Positions 26,315-37,751 of a stretch of DNA of 58,648 bases are shown here, in pieces (position 1 is the stretch's first letter; the number at the start of each line of letters is the position of its first letter). Origin of the DNA: Bacteroidales bacterium (lineage in GTDB: Bacteria > Bacteroidota > Bacteroidia > Bacteroidales > UBA932); contig JAKSJM010000011.1 of the NCBI GenBank assembly GCA_024398075.1, forward strand, positions 1-58,648, in the 5' to 3' direction. A program made the translations under genes and the position numbers. A model generated the notes under the pieces. That model saw nothing but the letters and a program-made list of their open reading frames with translations. It did no database searches and had not been told where the DNA came from.

Positions 26315-27583
26315 ATGAGAAAGCTAACCACATTCATCATCCTGGCCCTCGTGGCACTGAGCTGCACACAGGCACCTCAGAAGGAACAGGGCAGACACGC
26401 AGACTGGACCGAAGGTACGGTCGTCTATGAACTGAACACCCGCCAGTACACCGAGGAGGGCACTTTCGCCGCAGCGGCGCAGCACCTTCCTGAGCTCAAG
26501 GAACTCGGCGTGGACATCGTCTGGCTGATGCCTATCTACCCTATCGGAGAGCTTAACCGAAAGGGCACCCTCGGTTCATACTACGCCATCAAGGACTACA
26601 AGGCAGTGAACCCGGAGTTCGGTACCCTCGCAGACTTCGACGCCTTCCTCGCGAAGGCTCACGAGCTCGGTCTCAAGGTCATCCTCGACTGGGTGGCAAA
26701 CCACACATCTCCAGACCATCCTTGGGTCACAGAGAAACCTGCTGAGTGGTACTATCGCGACAGCCTCGGCCACACCATCGTAGAGTACGACTGGACCGAT
26801 ATCGCGAAACTTAACTACGACTGCCCAGAGGTGGCTGACGCCATGCAGGACGCCATGCATTTCTGGCTTGAGCGTGGCATCGATGGATTCCGCTGCGACA
26901 TGGCCTACATCGTGCCTCAGGCATTCTGGACCAAGGCCATTGCTTCGCTCAGGGAGGAATTCAAGGACATCTACTTCCTCGCAGAGGGAGAGGAGCCTTG
27001 GCTGCACGACGCCGGTTTCGACGCCACCTATAGCTGGGAGCTCCACCACATGCTGAACGACATAGCACAGGGTCGTGCGAATGGAGACAGCCTCAGGACA
27101 TACATCCAGAAGAATGACGAAAAGTTCCCTGCAGATGCCTACAGGCTCGCTTTCACCTCAAATCACGATGAAAACTCATGGTCGGGATCTGAGTTCGAGC
27201 GCATGGGCCAGGCATGGAGAGTAATGACCATTCTCTGCTTCACCCTTCCTAAGTCACAGCCTCTCATCTACACTGCTCAGCAGATAGGATGGGACCATCG
27301 TTTCGAGTTCTTCGAGAAGGACCCTGTCCCTGCAGCCATGTGGAACGACGAAGGTCTCAAGGAGGAGTACGGCAAGTTCTACAAGGAGCTCACAGAGCTC
27401 TATCATTCTCACCCAGCCCTCAAGCCTGAGAGCCCATACGAGTTCTACGTAGACCCACTCGTGGACGGTGAGGACCAGAGTGAGTACATCTCATACCGCC
27501 GTATCTGCGACACAGATACAGTGTCTGTGCTCATCCACCTTCAGGAGCCTTGGGAGTACGCCATTCAAACACCTGAAAACTAA
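26315..27583 (+). CDS. GH13 alpha-amylase-family lipoprotein, compact
   Basis: The 422-residue lipoprotein (ALSC) starts at ATG 26315, two bases after the CotH-like stop. It shows a minimal GH13 barrel: region I DWVANH, region II GFRCDMAY with nucleophile Asp195, region III FLAEGEE with probable acid/base Glu224, and region IV SNHDEN (His284-Asp285). There is no accessory binding module and only a short C-terminal beta domain ending IQTPEN. It probably hydrolyses maltooligosaccharides in the periplasm or at the membrane. The exact subfamily is uncertain. Confidence 0.9.
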   Translation: MRKLTTFIILALVALSCTQAPQKEQGRHADWTEGTVVYELNTRQYTEEGTFAAAAQHLPELKELGVDIVWLMPIYPIGELNRKGTLGSYYAIKDYKAVNPEFGTLADFDAFLAKAHELGLKVILDWVANHTSPDHPWVTEKPAEWYYRDSLGHTIVEYDWTDIAKLNYDCPEVADAMQDAMHFWLERGIDGFRCDMAYIVPQAFWTKAIASLREEFKDIYFLAEGEEPWLHDAGFDATYSWELHHMLNDIAQGRANGDSLRTYIQKNDEKFPADAYRLAFTSNHDENSWSGSEFERMGQAWRVMTILCFTLPKSQPLIYTAQQIGWDHRFEFFEKDPVPAAMWNDEGLKEEYGKFYKELTELYHSHPALKPESPYEFYVDPLVDGEDQSEYISYRRICDTDTVSVLIHLQEPWEYAIQTPEN

Positions 27584-27589
27584 TAGATT

Positions 27590-29566
27590 ATGAAAAAGAT
27601 AATACTTGTCGCAGCGGCACTTTCAGTGCTTGCAGCATGCGGAAAGCCATTTGACCCAAGCAGCGTGGTGGATGCCACCGCGGAGCAGGTATCCAGAGTG
27701 GAGCCTCTCAACTGGTGGGTGGGTATGAAGACCTCACTGCAGATCATGGTGCAGGGTCCAGCCATCTCAGAATACGATGTCACTCTCGAGAATCCGTACA
27801 AGTTCAGCACGGCTCAGCCTTACATCCAGAAGGTGAACAAGGCTGACTCGCCAAACTACCTCTTCCTCGACGTAAGGATGGGCGACAAGGCCCAGCCAGG
27901 CACATACTATCTCGTGTTCTCGAAGGAGGGCAAGGAGTGCTTCAAGATGCCTTACGACTTCCTCCAGAGAAGGGAGGGAAGCGCCGAGAGGGGCAGCTTC
28001 ACGACCGCGGACCTCATCTACCTCATCATGCCTGACCGCTTCGCGAATGGCGATGCGTCAAACGACGGCACTGACGACACCTTCGAGGCTCCAGCACGCC
28101 ACGAGCTCTATGGCCGTCACGGTGGAGACATCCAGGGTATCATTGACCATCTCGACTATATCCAGGAGCTCGGTGCCACAGCCATCTGGAATACTCCTCT
28201 TCTGGAGGACAATGAGCCAGAAAGCTCATATCACGGCTACGCCTGCACCGACTATTACCACATCGACAGCCGCTTCGGCTCTAACGAGCTCTACCGCGAG
28301 CTGGTGCAGAAAGGCCACGAGAAGGGCATCAAGATGATCATGGATATCGTCCCTAACCACTGCGGCGACAAGCATTGGTGGATGGAGGACCTTCCATTTG
28401 AGGACTGGGTGCACGTGTGGCCAGAGTACACCCACTCAAACTGTGCATTCTCGATGCAGAATGACCCATACGCCGCCGAGATCGACAAGCAGAACATGGT
28501 CGGCGGCTGGTTCGACACATCCATGGTCGACATGAACCTCGACAACCCTCATGTGCTGCGTTACTTCAAGCAGTGGGCAGTGTGGTGGATCGAATGGGCA
28601 GACCTCGACGGCCTGCGCGTCGACACATATCCATACAACGAGAAGAAGCCTATCAACAGCTGGAGCGCCGCTGTCATCGAGGAGTACCCTAACATGAACA
28701 TTGTCGGTGAGGTATGGAGTTCAAATGTCTCACAGGTAGCCTACTGGCAGGCTGGTCATGAGAACCCTGACGGCTTCAAGAGCGCCCTCCCTACCGTCAT
28801 GGACTTCCCTCTTCAGGGAGCCATCTGTGGCGCCTTCCCTTACTCCGGACACGTGAACTGGGACGAGGGTATGGTGAAGATCTATGATGCCATCGCCAAT
28901 GATCTCTACTACGCAGACATGTCCAGGATGATGATTTTCCCTGCAAACCACGATACAGACCGTATCGGTGACATCGTGGGCAAGGACCCAGAGCGCATGA
29001 AGATGGTGATGGCTCTCATCGGAACAGTACGTGGCATCCCTCAGATCTTCTGCGGAGACGAGCAGATGTTCACCTCGGCGGACCGTTCGCAGGGCCATGG
29101 CGGACTTCGCGTCGACTTCCCAGGCGGCTGGGAGGGCGACATCTTCGACTGCTTCACAGCCGAAGGTCGCCGCGCCGCTGATATCGACTTCGACGGCTCG
29201 CGCATGGCTGCAGGCACACGCGAGGATGTGTTCGAGTACTCGAAGAAACTCTTCAACTGGAGAAAGACCTCTGATGCCGTGCAGAACGGAAACACCATCC
29301 ACTTCCTTCGTCGCGAGAACTCGTACGCATATTTCCGCTATACCTCAGACGAGGTGGTATTTGTATTCCTTAACAATGCTGACGAGTTCGTGAAGGTGCC
29401 TTGGGCTGACTATGCTGAGTTCACCCAGGCCGGAGCGGCTCGCCGCGGAGATGACTCCGCAGCTCTTCAGAGCGGCGTGGACGTCATCACAGGAGAGAAG
29501 ATCGACTTCTCTGCCGAGAGATGGGTCGGACCACATAAGGCACTCATAGTAGAATTCAAGAAATAA
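27590..29566 (+). CDS. GH13 neopullulanase/cyclomaltodextrinase-like lipoprotein (SusA-like)
   Basis: The 658-residue lipoprotein (LAAC) has a cyclomaltodextrinase-type N-terminal domain (NWWVGMKTSLQIMVQGP, ~35-125), the GH13 barrel and a C-terminal beta domain. Motifs are DLIYLIMPDRFANGD, region I DIVPNH, region II GLRVDTYPY with Asp345, region III IVGEVWSS with Glu374, and region IV PANHDTDRI (His454-Asp455). This layout is that of SusA, a periplasmic neopullulanase that cuts imported maltooligosaccharides. It starts 7 bp after the previous gene and is 9 bp from the SusB homolog. Confidence 0.92.
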   Translation: MKKIILVAAALSVLAACGKPFDPSSVVDATAEQVSRVEPLNWWVGMKTSLQIMVQGPAISEYDVTLENPYKFSTAQPYIQKVNKADSPNYLFLDVRMGDKAQPGTYYLVFSKEGKECFKMPYDFLQRREGSAERGSFTTADLIYLIMPDRFANGDASNDGTDDTFEAPARHELYGRHGGDIQGIIDHLDYIQELGATAIWNTPLLEDNEPESSYHGYACTDYYHIDSRFGSNELYRELVQKGHEKGIKMIMDIVPNHCGDKHWWMEDLPFEDWVHVWPEYTHSNCAFSMQNDPYAAEIDKQNMVGGWFDTSMVDMNLDNPHVLRYFKQWAVWWIEWADLDGLRVDTYPYNEKKPINSWSAAVIEEYPNMNIVGEVWSSNVSQVAYWQAGHENPDGFKSALPTVMDFPLQGAICGAFPYSGHVNWDEGMVKIYDAIANDLYYADMSRMMIFPANHDTDRIGDIVGKDPERMKMVMALIGTVRGIPQIFCGDEQMFTSADRSQGHGGLRVDFPGGWEGDIFDCFTAEGRRAADIDFDGSRMAAGTREDVFEYSKKLFNWRKTSDAVQNGNTIHFLRRENSYAYFRYTSDEVVFVFLNNADEFVKVPWADYAEFTQAGAARRGDDSAALQSGVDVITGEKIDFSAERWVGPHKALIVEFKK

Positions 29567-29574
29567 CACTATAG

Positions 29575-31875
<2,301 letters not shown>

Positions 31876-31894
31876 TCCACTACCCGTTTAAAAA

Positions 31895-31930
31895 GGTCGG
31901 TCACTGTAATATAGTGACCGACCTTTTTTT
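31895..31930 (+). terminator. Intrinsic terminator of the starch operon
   Basis: GGTCGGTCACT (31895-31905) and AGTGACCGACC (31913-31923) form a perfect 11-bp stem with a 7-base loop, followed by seven T. It lies 20 bases after the susB stop codon. Confidence 0.93.
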
Positions 31931-32057
31931 ATTTGTTCTCTTCGTTTACAAACTTAGCTTATAGCTAATCATCGGCATAATTGGTATCAACGATAGGCTT
32001 TTCTGTGAGAGCTTTCCAGCGAGGGGGGTGTGGTCTATCCTTACGACTCGCTGTAGA

Positions 32058-35000
32058 CTACCACTTCACGTCAAACTCGCGTGCAAGGTCAAACACCACC
32101 TGCGTGGCATCCTTGCCGCCAGTCTTGGCTTTGATCTGGTTGTTCAAGTTCAGTATCTCAAGCGGCTGGTTTGTACGCTTGCTCATGTCCGTGAGCAGTT
32201 TCTGCATGTCTTGCCAGTACTCGATGTTCTCTGCAATTGCTGAGGCATCCTTGGCATTCTTTGCATTCTTGAGGTCATACTTGAGCTTAGGGATGAGCAT
32301 ATTCTCTATCTCCTTGGTGGCCTCCCTGGCCTTTGCCTGCACCTTGGTGGTCTGAGACATGTGGATGTTCTCCTCGATTGTGGACATCTTCACGTCAATG
32401 ACCCTTCCGACGCTGGACACATCTTTCTTCGTGAGCCTTCCGAAGTCAATGTTGCGCTTGAGAAGCTCTTCCGTCTGATATGCCTCCGGGTGGGCAGAAG
32501 TGGTCAGGTTCATCTCCGATGCCTTGGCGCTCATGCCTGTCTGCTGACGATAGACGCTGTTCATCGTCTTCTGCGCCTCGTCCATGAATTCACTGGCGCT
32601 AACCTGCTTGCCATTCCTGAAGAAAAGAGGCTCCTTGCCACTGGCCTTGGAGACTGGAGACAGGTCAAGGTCCATGCTGGAAGTGCCTGCAGATGAAGCA
32701 TTTCTGAACTGCTTGAACTCGATGTCATCCATGTTGAAGCCCTTAGCCTGGAGTTCAGCCTTCATCTTCGGCATCATCCTGTCATAATTGGCATTGACGC
32801 CTTCGCTGAAGCTTGCGGAAACCTTCGGATCTGCCTTGTACTTCATGTACCATTTCGCATGGTAGTCTGCATTGAGCACAGCTGCCAGCTTGTCGCGGGA
32901 TGCACGCGCTGCATCTATCTGCGCCTTAGATGCGCCGCTGGCTATGAGCTGCTTGAGCTCACCATCCACCTGCGTGAAAGTATTTACGGCATCCTGCGCT
33001 TCCAGACGCTGGCGCTGAGTTCTGGTAAGGTCAAGCTTCTCCTTGAAGGAGAGCTTGGTTGTGCCCTTGCTTGTAAAATAAGAGCAGGTCTTTGCAAAGG
33101 CATTCGCGCCTGTCTCAATGCCCTTGCCTATTACATAGTCGATGCCAGCCTTCTTGACGCCCTCCCAAATCTTCTCGTTGGTGGACTTGCCAGCATTGGC
33201 CTCGTCGGTATATCCCTGATAGAAGGAGGCCATCGCCTGGGTGGCAGGGTGAATGCTGCCCGCAGCGGAGCAAATGCCGTTGGACACGCCACCGGAAATG
33301 AAACCGGTCACGCCTCCATACACCGCACCGATGACCTTTGGGCCATATGTCACGATGGATGCAGTGGCGCCATACGCTGCCGTATATGCCTCGGCTGCAA
33401 GTCCCACTGTCACAGAGCCGCATGCCATGATCACTGCATTGGCACCAGCCTCCTTGAGGTCAGCATAAGCAATGTCTTCCTGCGCCTCCGCCTGTACCTT
33501 CAGCTCCTTTGCAAGTATTTGATTGTTAAAGAGCTTCGAAAGCTTTCGGGCTCGCTCAATGTCACCAGACACCAGTGCTCCGTCGTCGTAGAAGAGCTTG
33601 TCGGCGCGGTCGCGTGCGTCCTCCTTCTGGTCCTCCGGCAGCAAGTCGATCTGTCTTTCTATGCGCTCTGCATAGCGTCTTGTGGCTGCTCTGCGCACCG
33701 CATCCTCCTTCATGCTCTGTACCATGCGTGCATGGGCATACTGGTCGAAGTCGGTCCTTGTGTGGACGTATTCTCCCGTCTGGAGAGTCTGGATGTTGTC
33801 CCTCTCATTCTGGATATTTGACCTCATGTACATGATGCGCCTGTCGATGTCTTCCATCTCTGCGCGAGCGCTTTGCCTCTCCGCATCTGTCTTGGCGCTA
33901 TAGTAGCGCTGACTTGCCCTGCTCTTGTACTCATTCTCCCGCTGAATCTGCTGCTCTATTTCGCGAATCAGCTCCTGTCGCGTCTTGATGGACTCCTCCT
34001 TGGACTTGCGTTCATGCTCCAGTGAATCCCTGACGGCCTTTTGCTTGAGCTGCTCCTCGGTCATTGGCTGTGTGGCAAATGCCATCTCCTCCCTTTCCTT
34101 CGCCGCTATCGCCTTGCGCTCCTTTGCTGATTTCGCCCTGTTTGCCATATCCTGACGGCATACATTCCTCACCTCTTCCGCAAAATCTGACAGCAAATCG
34201 CCAGGAATCACGCCATTCTTGTAGAAGGTATAATCATTCCACTTGTCCGCAACAGACCAGTTCACTGCCGCCTTGAAGAAAAAGCCGGCGCCAAGTATCC
34301 TGTTGCCAAAGTTGCACACTGCATTGTAGTATTCCTCATCCCTACCCATCGACTGCTCCTTCAGCATCAGGTAATTCATTGTCATTGAGGTAATTGCCAT
34401 CACAGGAGGCTTCGGAAGGTAATTCTGGAACATACCGTCCGACTTGCAATCCGGCACCTTGCCGTCATCATTGTAGCACTCAAACTGCCTGACATCCATG
34501 TACTTGAGGGCAGCACTGGCATCGTTCAGATCATCCTTGGACGGAATGCCGTTCTCGCACAACTCGATGACATAATACCTGTCGCTGCCTTCCACGTTTG
34601 CCCTGAAGATATACCTGAACACCACCTCCGTCAGTGCAGGAAGTTCCTTGCCTACAATGTTGGTGGTCCTGGTGCCCATGAGGCAGTCGCCGATGTACGG
34701 AGCCTTCACTTCCTTTTTGGCGAAGGCGCTATTGTATTTCTTGCGCGCATTGGCCTTGGCGATGAATGGATTTGGCGGATTGCCAAGAAGCTGTATCCTG
34801 TTTGCGATCTCCACTATGGCTGCCTCAAGCGACTTAAGGCTGCCCACGAGGAGGTTGTACTGGAACATGATCCCGTCAAATGTCCCGCGGTCGTCGATCG
34901 CCACGGCCTCCGCTATGTCAGTCTGCAGCATCTGGAGGTCCGCAGCTGTCTGGAAATAAGCCTCCCTCGCGGCCAGGAACTGGCTGAGGAGAGGATTCAG

Positions 35001-35429
35001 GGCGTTGAAGTAGTCTATCAGCTCCTGTGACGGCGTGTCATAGAGAGGCGCCCACATGGCCAGGAATTGCTTTGCGTCGCTTTCGCTCATCTCTCCATAC
35101 ACGATGCGCATGGACTCGAACGCCATGGTCACGGCCGCATTGTATTCCTCAACGGTGACCTTGCTGACAGCCGGAAGCGGATCCGGTATCACCGCTTTCA
35201 CACCCTCAGGCAACTTGATTGGGGAGACGTCCTCCGCAGCCCATGGTGTGCCGGATGTGCTCAACTTGAGATTCCCGGAGAGGTCGTCTGCGTTGAACTT
35301 GGGTGCTGCAGGCATGGACACCCTGGTGTCGGCACTGCGCTTGGTCAGCTTTATCTGGGCATGAAGTCCAGTGGTCGCCATCATGGCAAGGGCCATAATG
35401 GCAAGCAATTGTGTGGCAATACGTTTCAT
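32058..35429 (-). CDS. Large exported coiled-coil protein with Gly/Ala-rich helical segment (polymorphic-toxin-like layout)
   Basis: The protein has 1123 residues from the ATG at 35429, which opens a signal peptide ending GLHAQ. The N-terminal ~370 residues are mixed. Residues ~430-640 are rich in Glu/Lys/Arg/Gln and should form long coiled coils (SKEESIKTRQELIREIEQQ). Residues ~690-790 are a Gly/Ala-rich hydrophobic helical stretch (VYGGVTGFISGGVSNGIC) like pretoxin or transmembrane hairpins. The C-terminal ~250 residues include SSAGTSSMDLDLSPVS, which faintly recalls a nucleotidyltransferase-type motif, and end REFDVKW. I do not recognise a family. It is divergent from a small membrane-protein gene and convergent with the starch operon. 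A secreted effector or a cell-envelope structural protein are both possible. Confidence 0.75.
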   Translation of the reverse strand: MKRIATQLLAIMALAMMATTGLHAQIKLTKRSADTRVSMPAAPKFNADDLSGNLKLSTSGTPWAAEDVSPIKLPEGVKAVIPDPLPAVSKVTVEEYNAAVTMAFESMRIVYGEMSESDAKQFLAMWAPLYDTPSQELIDYFNALNPLLSQFLAAREAYFQTAADLQMLQTDIAEAVAIDDRGTFDGIMFQYNLLVGSLKSLEAAIVEIANRIQLLGNPPNPFIAKANARKKYNSAFAKKEVKAPYIGDCLMGTRTTNIVGKELPALTEVVFRYIFRANVEGSDRYYVIELCENGIPSKDDLNDASAALKYMDVRQFECYNDDGKVPDCKSDGMFQNYLPKPPVMAITSMTMNYLMLKEQSMGRDEEYYNAVCNFGNRILGAGFFFKAAVNWSVADKWNDYTFYKNGVIPGDLLSDFAEEVRNVCRQDMANRAKSAKERKAIAAKEREEMAFATQPMTEEQLKQKAVRDSLEHERKSKEESIKTRQELIREIEQQIQRENEYKSRASQRYYSAKTDAERQSARAEMEDIDRRIMYMRSNIQNERDNIQTLQTGEYVHTRTDFDQYAHARMVQSMKEDAVRRAATRRYAERIERQIDLLPEDQKEDARDRADKLFYDDGALVSGDIERARKLSKLFNNQILAKELKVQAEAQEDIAYADLKEAGANAVIMACGSVTVGLAAEAYTAAYGATASIVTYGPKVIGAVYGGVTGFISGGVSNGICSAAGSIHPATQAMASFYQGYTDEANAGKSTNEKIWEGVKKAGIDYVIGKGIETGANAFAKTCSYFTSKGTTKLSFKEKLDLTRTQRQRLEAQDAVNTFTQVDGELKQLIASGASKAQIDAARASRDKLAAVLNADYHAKWYMKYKADPKVSASFSEGVNANYDRMMPKMKAELQAKGFNMDDIEFKQFRNASSAGTSSMDLDLSPVSKASGKEPLFFRNGKQVSASEFMDEAQKTMNSVYRQQTGMSAKASEMNLTTSAHPEAYQTEELLKRNIDFGRLTKKDVSSVGRVIDVKMSTIEENIHMSQTTKVQAKAREATKEIENMLIPKLKYDLKNAKNAKDASAIAENIEYWQDMQKLLTDMSKRTNQPLEILNLNNQIKAKTGGKDATQVVFDLAREFDVKW

Positions 35430-35464
35430 AGGAATCAAAGTTAGAAATATTATGCCTAAAATGC

Positions 35465-35472
35465 TATCTTTG
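35465..35472 (+). promoter_or_regulatory. Predicted -7 box for the small membrane protein gene
   Basis: TATCTTTG matches TAnnTTTG exactly and is 18 bases before the ATG at 35491. This box decides the start: the longer frame reaching back to 35371 would lie upstream of the transcript. Confidence 0.5.
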
Positions 35473-35490
35473 GACAAAATAGTTCAAACC

Positions 35491-36123
35491 ATGGAAGAAA
35501 AAGTCAAAGAAGGGAGCAAAGTCACCCAAAACATCATACTGGGCACAGATGGGAAGTATCATTGGTTTTATGAATACAAACTGATGCGGAATCCAACCAT
35601 CCTGTTCCTGATAATGAAGATGTTTTTCTGGATAGACCTTGGCATCTTCACCATGCTTTTGCTGTTTAATGCAATTGGAGGACGCCTGGACTGGGAGGAT
35701 TTTCTCGGCATTGGCAAGGCCTTTCTGCTGATGCTTGCAGTTTTTGAGGTAATGACCATGCTCGGATATCTTCTCTATGCCGCCATCCAGGGCTTCAAGT
35801 ACTGCATCATGTTCGAGATGGACGACAAGGGCGTGAAGCACACCCAGATGCCGGCTCAGTTCAAGAGAGCCCAGGCCGTCGCCTTCCTGGCCGCGCTCAT
35901 GGCGGTTGCCACAAAGCAGCCGAGATTGATCGGTCCAAGCCTTCTTTCAGGCTCAAAGCAGTCCATGTACACATCCTGGAACAGCGTGCGCAGTATCCAG
36001 GTCAACCGTAAGCGCCAGGTGATCAAGCTCTACGAAAAGCCTTCCACCAACCAAGTCTACGCTCTGCCGGAAGACTTCGACTTCGTGCAGGACTACATCA
36101 CCTCGCACGTCAGGAAAAAATAA
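35491..36123 (+). CDS. Membrane protein with two TM helices and a C-terminal cytosolic beta domain
   Basis: The 210-residue protein starts at MEEKVKEGSK, just after a -7 box. It has two transmembrane helices (FLIMKMFFWIDLGIFTMLLL and FLLMLAVFEVMTMLGYLLYA). The C-terminal ~100 residues form a soluble beta-rich domain (YTSWNSVRSIQVNRKRQVIK, VYALPEDFDFVQDYI). The layout recalls bacterial PH-like or YcxB-type membrane proteins. It is divergent from the 1123-residue exported protein and ends 90 bp from the convergent TPR-LuxR regulator. Function unknown. Confidence 0.72.
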   Translation: MEEKVKEGSKVTQNIILGTDGKYHWFYEYKLMRNPTILFLIMKMFFWIDLGIFTMLLLFNAIGGRLDWEDFLGIGKAFLLMLAVFEVMTMLGYLLYAAIQGFKYCIMFEMDDKGVKHTQMPAQFKRAQAVAFLAALMAVATKQPRLIGPSLLSGSKQSMYTSWNSVRSIQVNRKRQVIKLYEKPSTNQVYALPEDFDFVQDYITSHVRKK

Positions 36124-36214
36124 TTTACATTTGGGAACGATTACATCTTAGCAGATACCCTTATTCATGCACTATATGTGAAATTTATCCACGGATGTTT
36201 GGCGGTGAGCCAAT

Positions 36215-37408
36215 CTATGACAGAATTCCTTCGTCATTCGCTATCTTCACCAGCTCTGCGGAATTTGATGCTTCGAACATGGTGAACAGTTTCTTCTTGT
36301 ACCACTTGATGGTCTCTGGGCTGAGGCACATGGCGTCTGCGATCTGGATGTTTGTATAGCCTTTGGCAATGAGATCCAAAACCTCTCTCTCCTTCGGTTT
36401 AAGGACAATGTCGCTTTTCTTGGTGCCGATATCTTCGACTGTTTCCTCCAGCACCTGCTCAATCTCATCTTTCTCCTTGGTCACTCTCTTCAGACGCACG
36501 GACATCCAGAAAGAGGCTACTATGGCAATGATGGCCAAGACAAGGAGCAACATGATGATTTTCAGGCGTTTCTTCTGAAGAGCAAGCACTTGTCCGGTGT
36601 AGTCCAGGCTCTCCATCCTCGCGTATAGCTCCTCATCTTCGTGATCTGCATAATAGTCGTTCGCATCTGCCAGGAAACGCAAGGCCCTGGCCGTCTTGCC
36701 CTTATCCAGATACAGGGCTCCAAGTCCCTTGTAGGCTGTCGCGATCGCCAGGGAATCATTGGCAAGTTTAGAATATGTCAGGCTCTCCTTATAGTAATCC
36801 TCTGCCCTGTCCAGATCACCGGCGTCACGCATGGTCTCACCCATGTTGTAGTAGAGCACCGAACTGCTGTTATGCCAGTCGTGCTTCTTGAAAAGGACGC
36901 CCGCCTTTTCGTAGTACGCCATGGCCACATCTATGGAGTCCATCTCGCTATACAGGTTGCCCAGGGTCCCATACATCTGCGACAAGACATCATCGGCAGT
37001 CCTTTCATTTCCAGTCGCAGAGATGCGCTCCGCAGCCTTCATGCAGATGCCATAGTAGAAGGCGGCGCTGTCAAACTTCTCCTTCGCCCAGAAATGCTGG
37101 CCAATGCATTTCGCCGCCAGCTGCTCATAATGATCCCAGCCAAAGCGTCTCGCCAGACCGAGCAGCATGCGCGCGTAGTACTCGCTCTTCACGCCGTTTG
37201 TCTGGTTGAAACCTAACATCAGTCCCTCGATGTCGGACGCGACTGCCTTAAGCTCGTCTTCACTCGCAGCAGCCATGTCGCTCGCGGTCCACCTGGCCAT
37301 GACCGCCTCCAGCGAGTCGACATTATGCCCTCGATGGTCGATATACTCAGCCCTTGCCTGAATGCAAAAGCCAATGATGAATACAAATAGTGACGCCATT
37401 TTTCTCAT
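36215..37408 (-). CDS. TPR-transmembrane-LuxR-type HTH regulator
   Basis: The 397-residue protein has a signal peptide or anchor (MASLFVFIIGFCIQARAE), TPR-like helices over ~45-300 (LGNLYSEMDSIDVAMAYYEK, GLGALYLDKGKTARAL), one transmembrane helix (IIMLLLVLAIIAIVASFWM), a short coiled coil and a C-terminal LuxR-type HTH (KEREVLDLIAKGYTNIQIAD, MCLSPETIKWYKKK). This is a known Bacteroidetes architecture in which a periplasmic TPR sensor is linked through the membrane to DNA binding. Start at 37408 is favoured; MASLF at 37399 is also possible. A -7-like TATATTTG at 37420-37413 is almost adjacent. Its HTH is closely related to the divergent 73-residue protein. Confidence 0.88.
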   Translation of the reverse strand: MRKMASLFVFIIGFCIQARAEYIDHRGHNVDSLEAVMARWTASDMAAASEDELKAVASDIEGLMLGFNQTNGVKSEYYARMLLGLARRFGWDHYEQLAAKCIGQHFWAKEKFDSAAFYYGICMKAAERISATGNERTADDVLSQMYGTLGNLYSEMDSIDVAMAYYEKAGVLFKKHDWHNSSSVLYYNMGETMRDAGDLDRAEDYYKESLTYSKLANDSLAIATAYKGLGALYLDKGKTARALRFLADANDYYADHEDEELYARMESLDYTGQVLALQKKRLKIIMLLLVLAIIAIVASFWMSVRLKRVTKEKDEIEQVLEETVEDIGTKKSDIVLKPKEREVLDLIAKGYTNIQIADAMCLSPETIKWYKKKLFTMFEASNSAELVKIANDEGILS

Positions 37409-37501
37409 GTCACAAATATATGAAAATTGGCCGTCATTAAGTCTATTACACATGTACATTAGGCATTTCCACCCAAACGGGTGGTGTTTAAATATTAGAT
37501 A

Positions 37502-37723
37502 ATGAGGACATTTGCAAAAAAAAAGCGAATGCCAGACTTTACTGAAAAAGAGATAACCATCGCGAAGCATGCAGCAGAGGGCATGACGGCCAAACAGATA
37601 GCGGACGCCATGTGTCTCAGTCTTGAGACCATAAGATGGTATCGCAAGAGGATGCTACGTGAGGCCAACGCAAAGAATTTCACTGAACTGATAGCCCTGC
37701 TCAAGGATCAGAGCATCATTTGA
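37502..37723 (+). CDS. HTH-only LuxR-type protein, 73 residues
   Basis: This protein is essentially one LuxR-type helix-turn-helix: EKEITIAKHAAEGMTAKQIA followed by DAMCLSLETIRWYRKRMLRE. It shares the string IADAMCLSxETIxWYxK with the C-terminal domain of the divergent membrane regulator, so it is very likely a paralog that lost or never had the sensor. It has no receiver, TPR or membrane segment. The start may be 37502 or MPDFTEKE at 37529; a GACATTTG near-match to the -7 box at 37507-37514 would favour the latter. It precedes the exported coiled-coil gene by 28 bp and may regulate it, alone or in competition with the membrane regulator. Confidence 0.8.
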   Translation: MRTFAKKKRMPDFTEKEITIAKHAAEGMTAKQIADAMCLSLETIRWYRKRMLREANAKNFTELIALLKDQSII

Positions 37724-37751
37724 AGAATTAATGGATATAATCTATAGGAAC

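Noticed and set aside
32859-33821. 320-residue plus-strand frame antisense to the large exported protein
   Set aside because: Cys/Leu-rich shadow of a coiled-coil gene with a clear signal peptide on the other strand.
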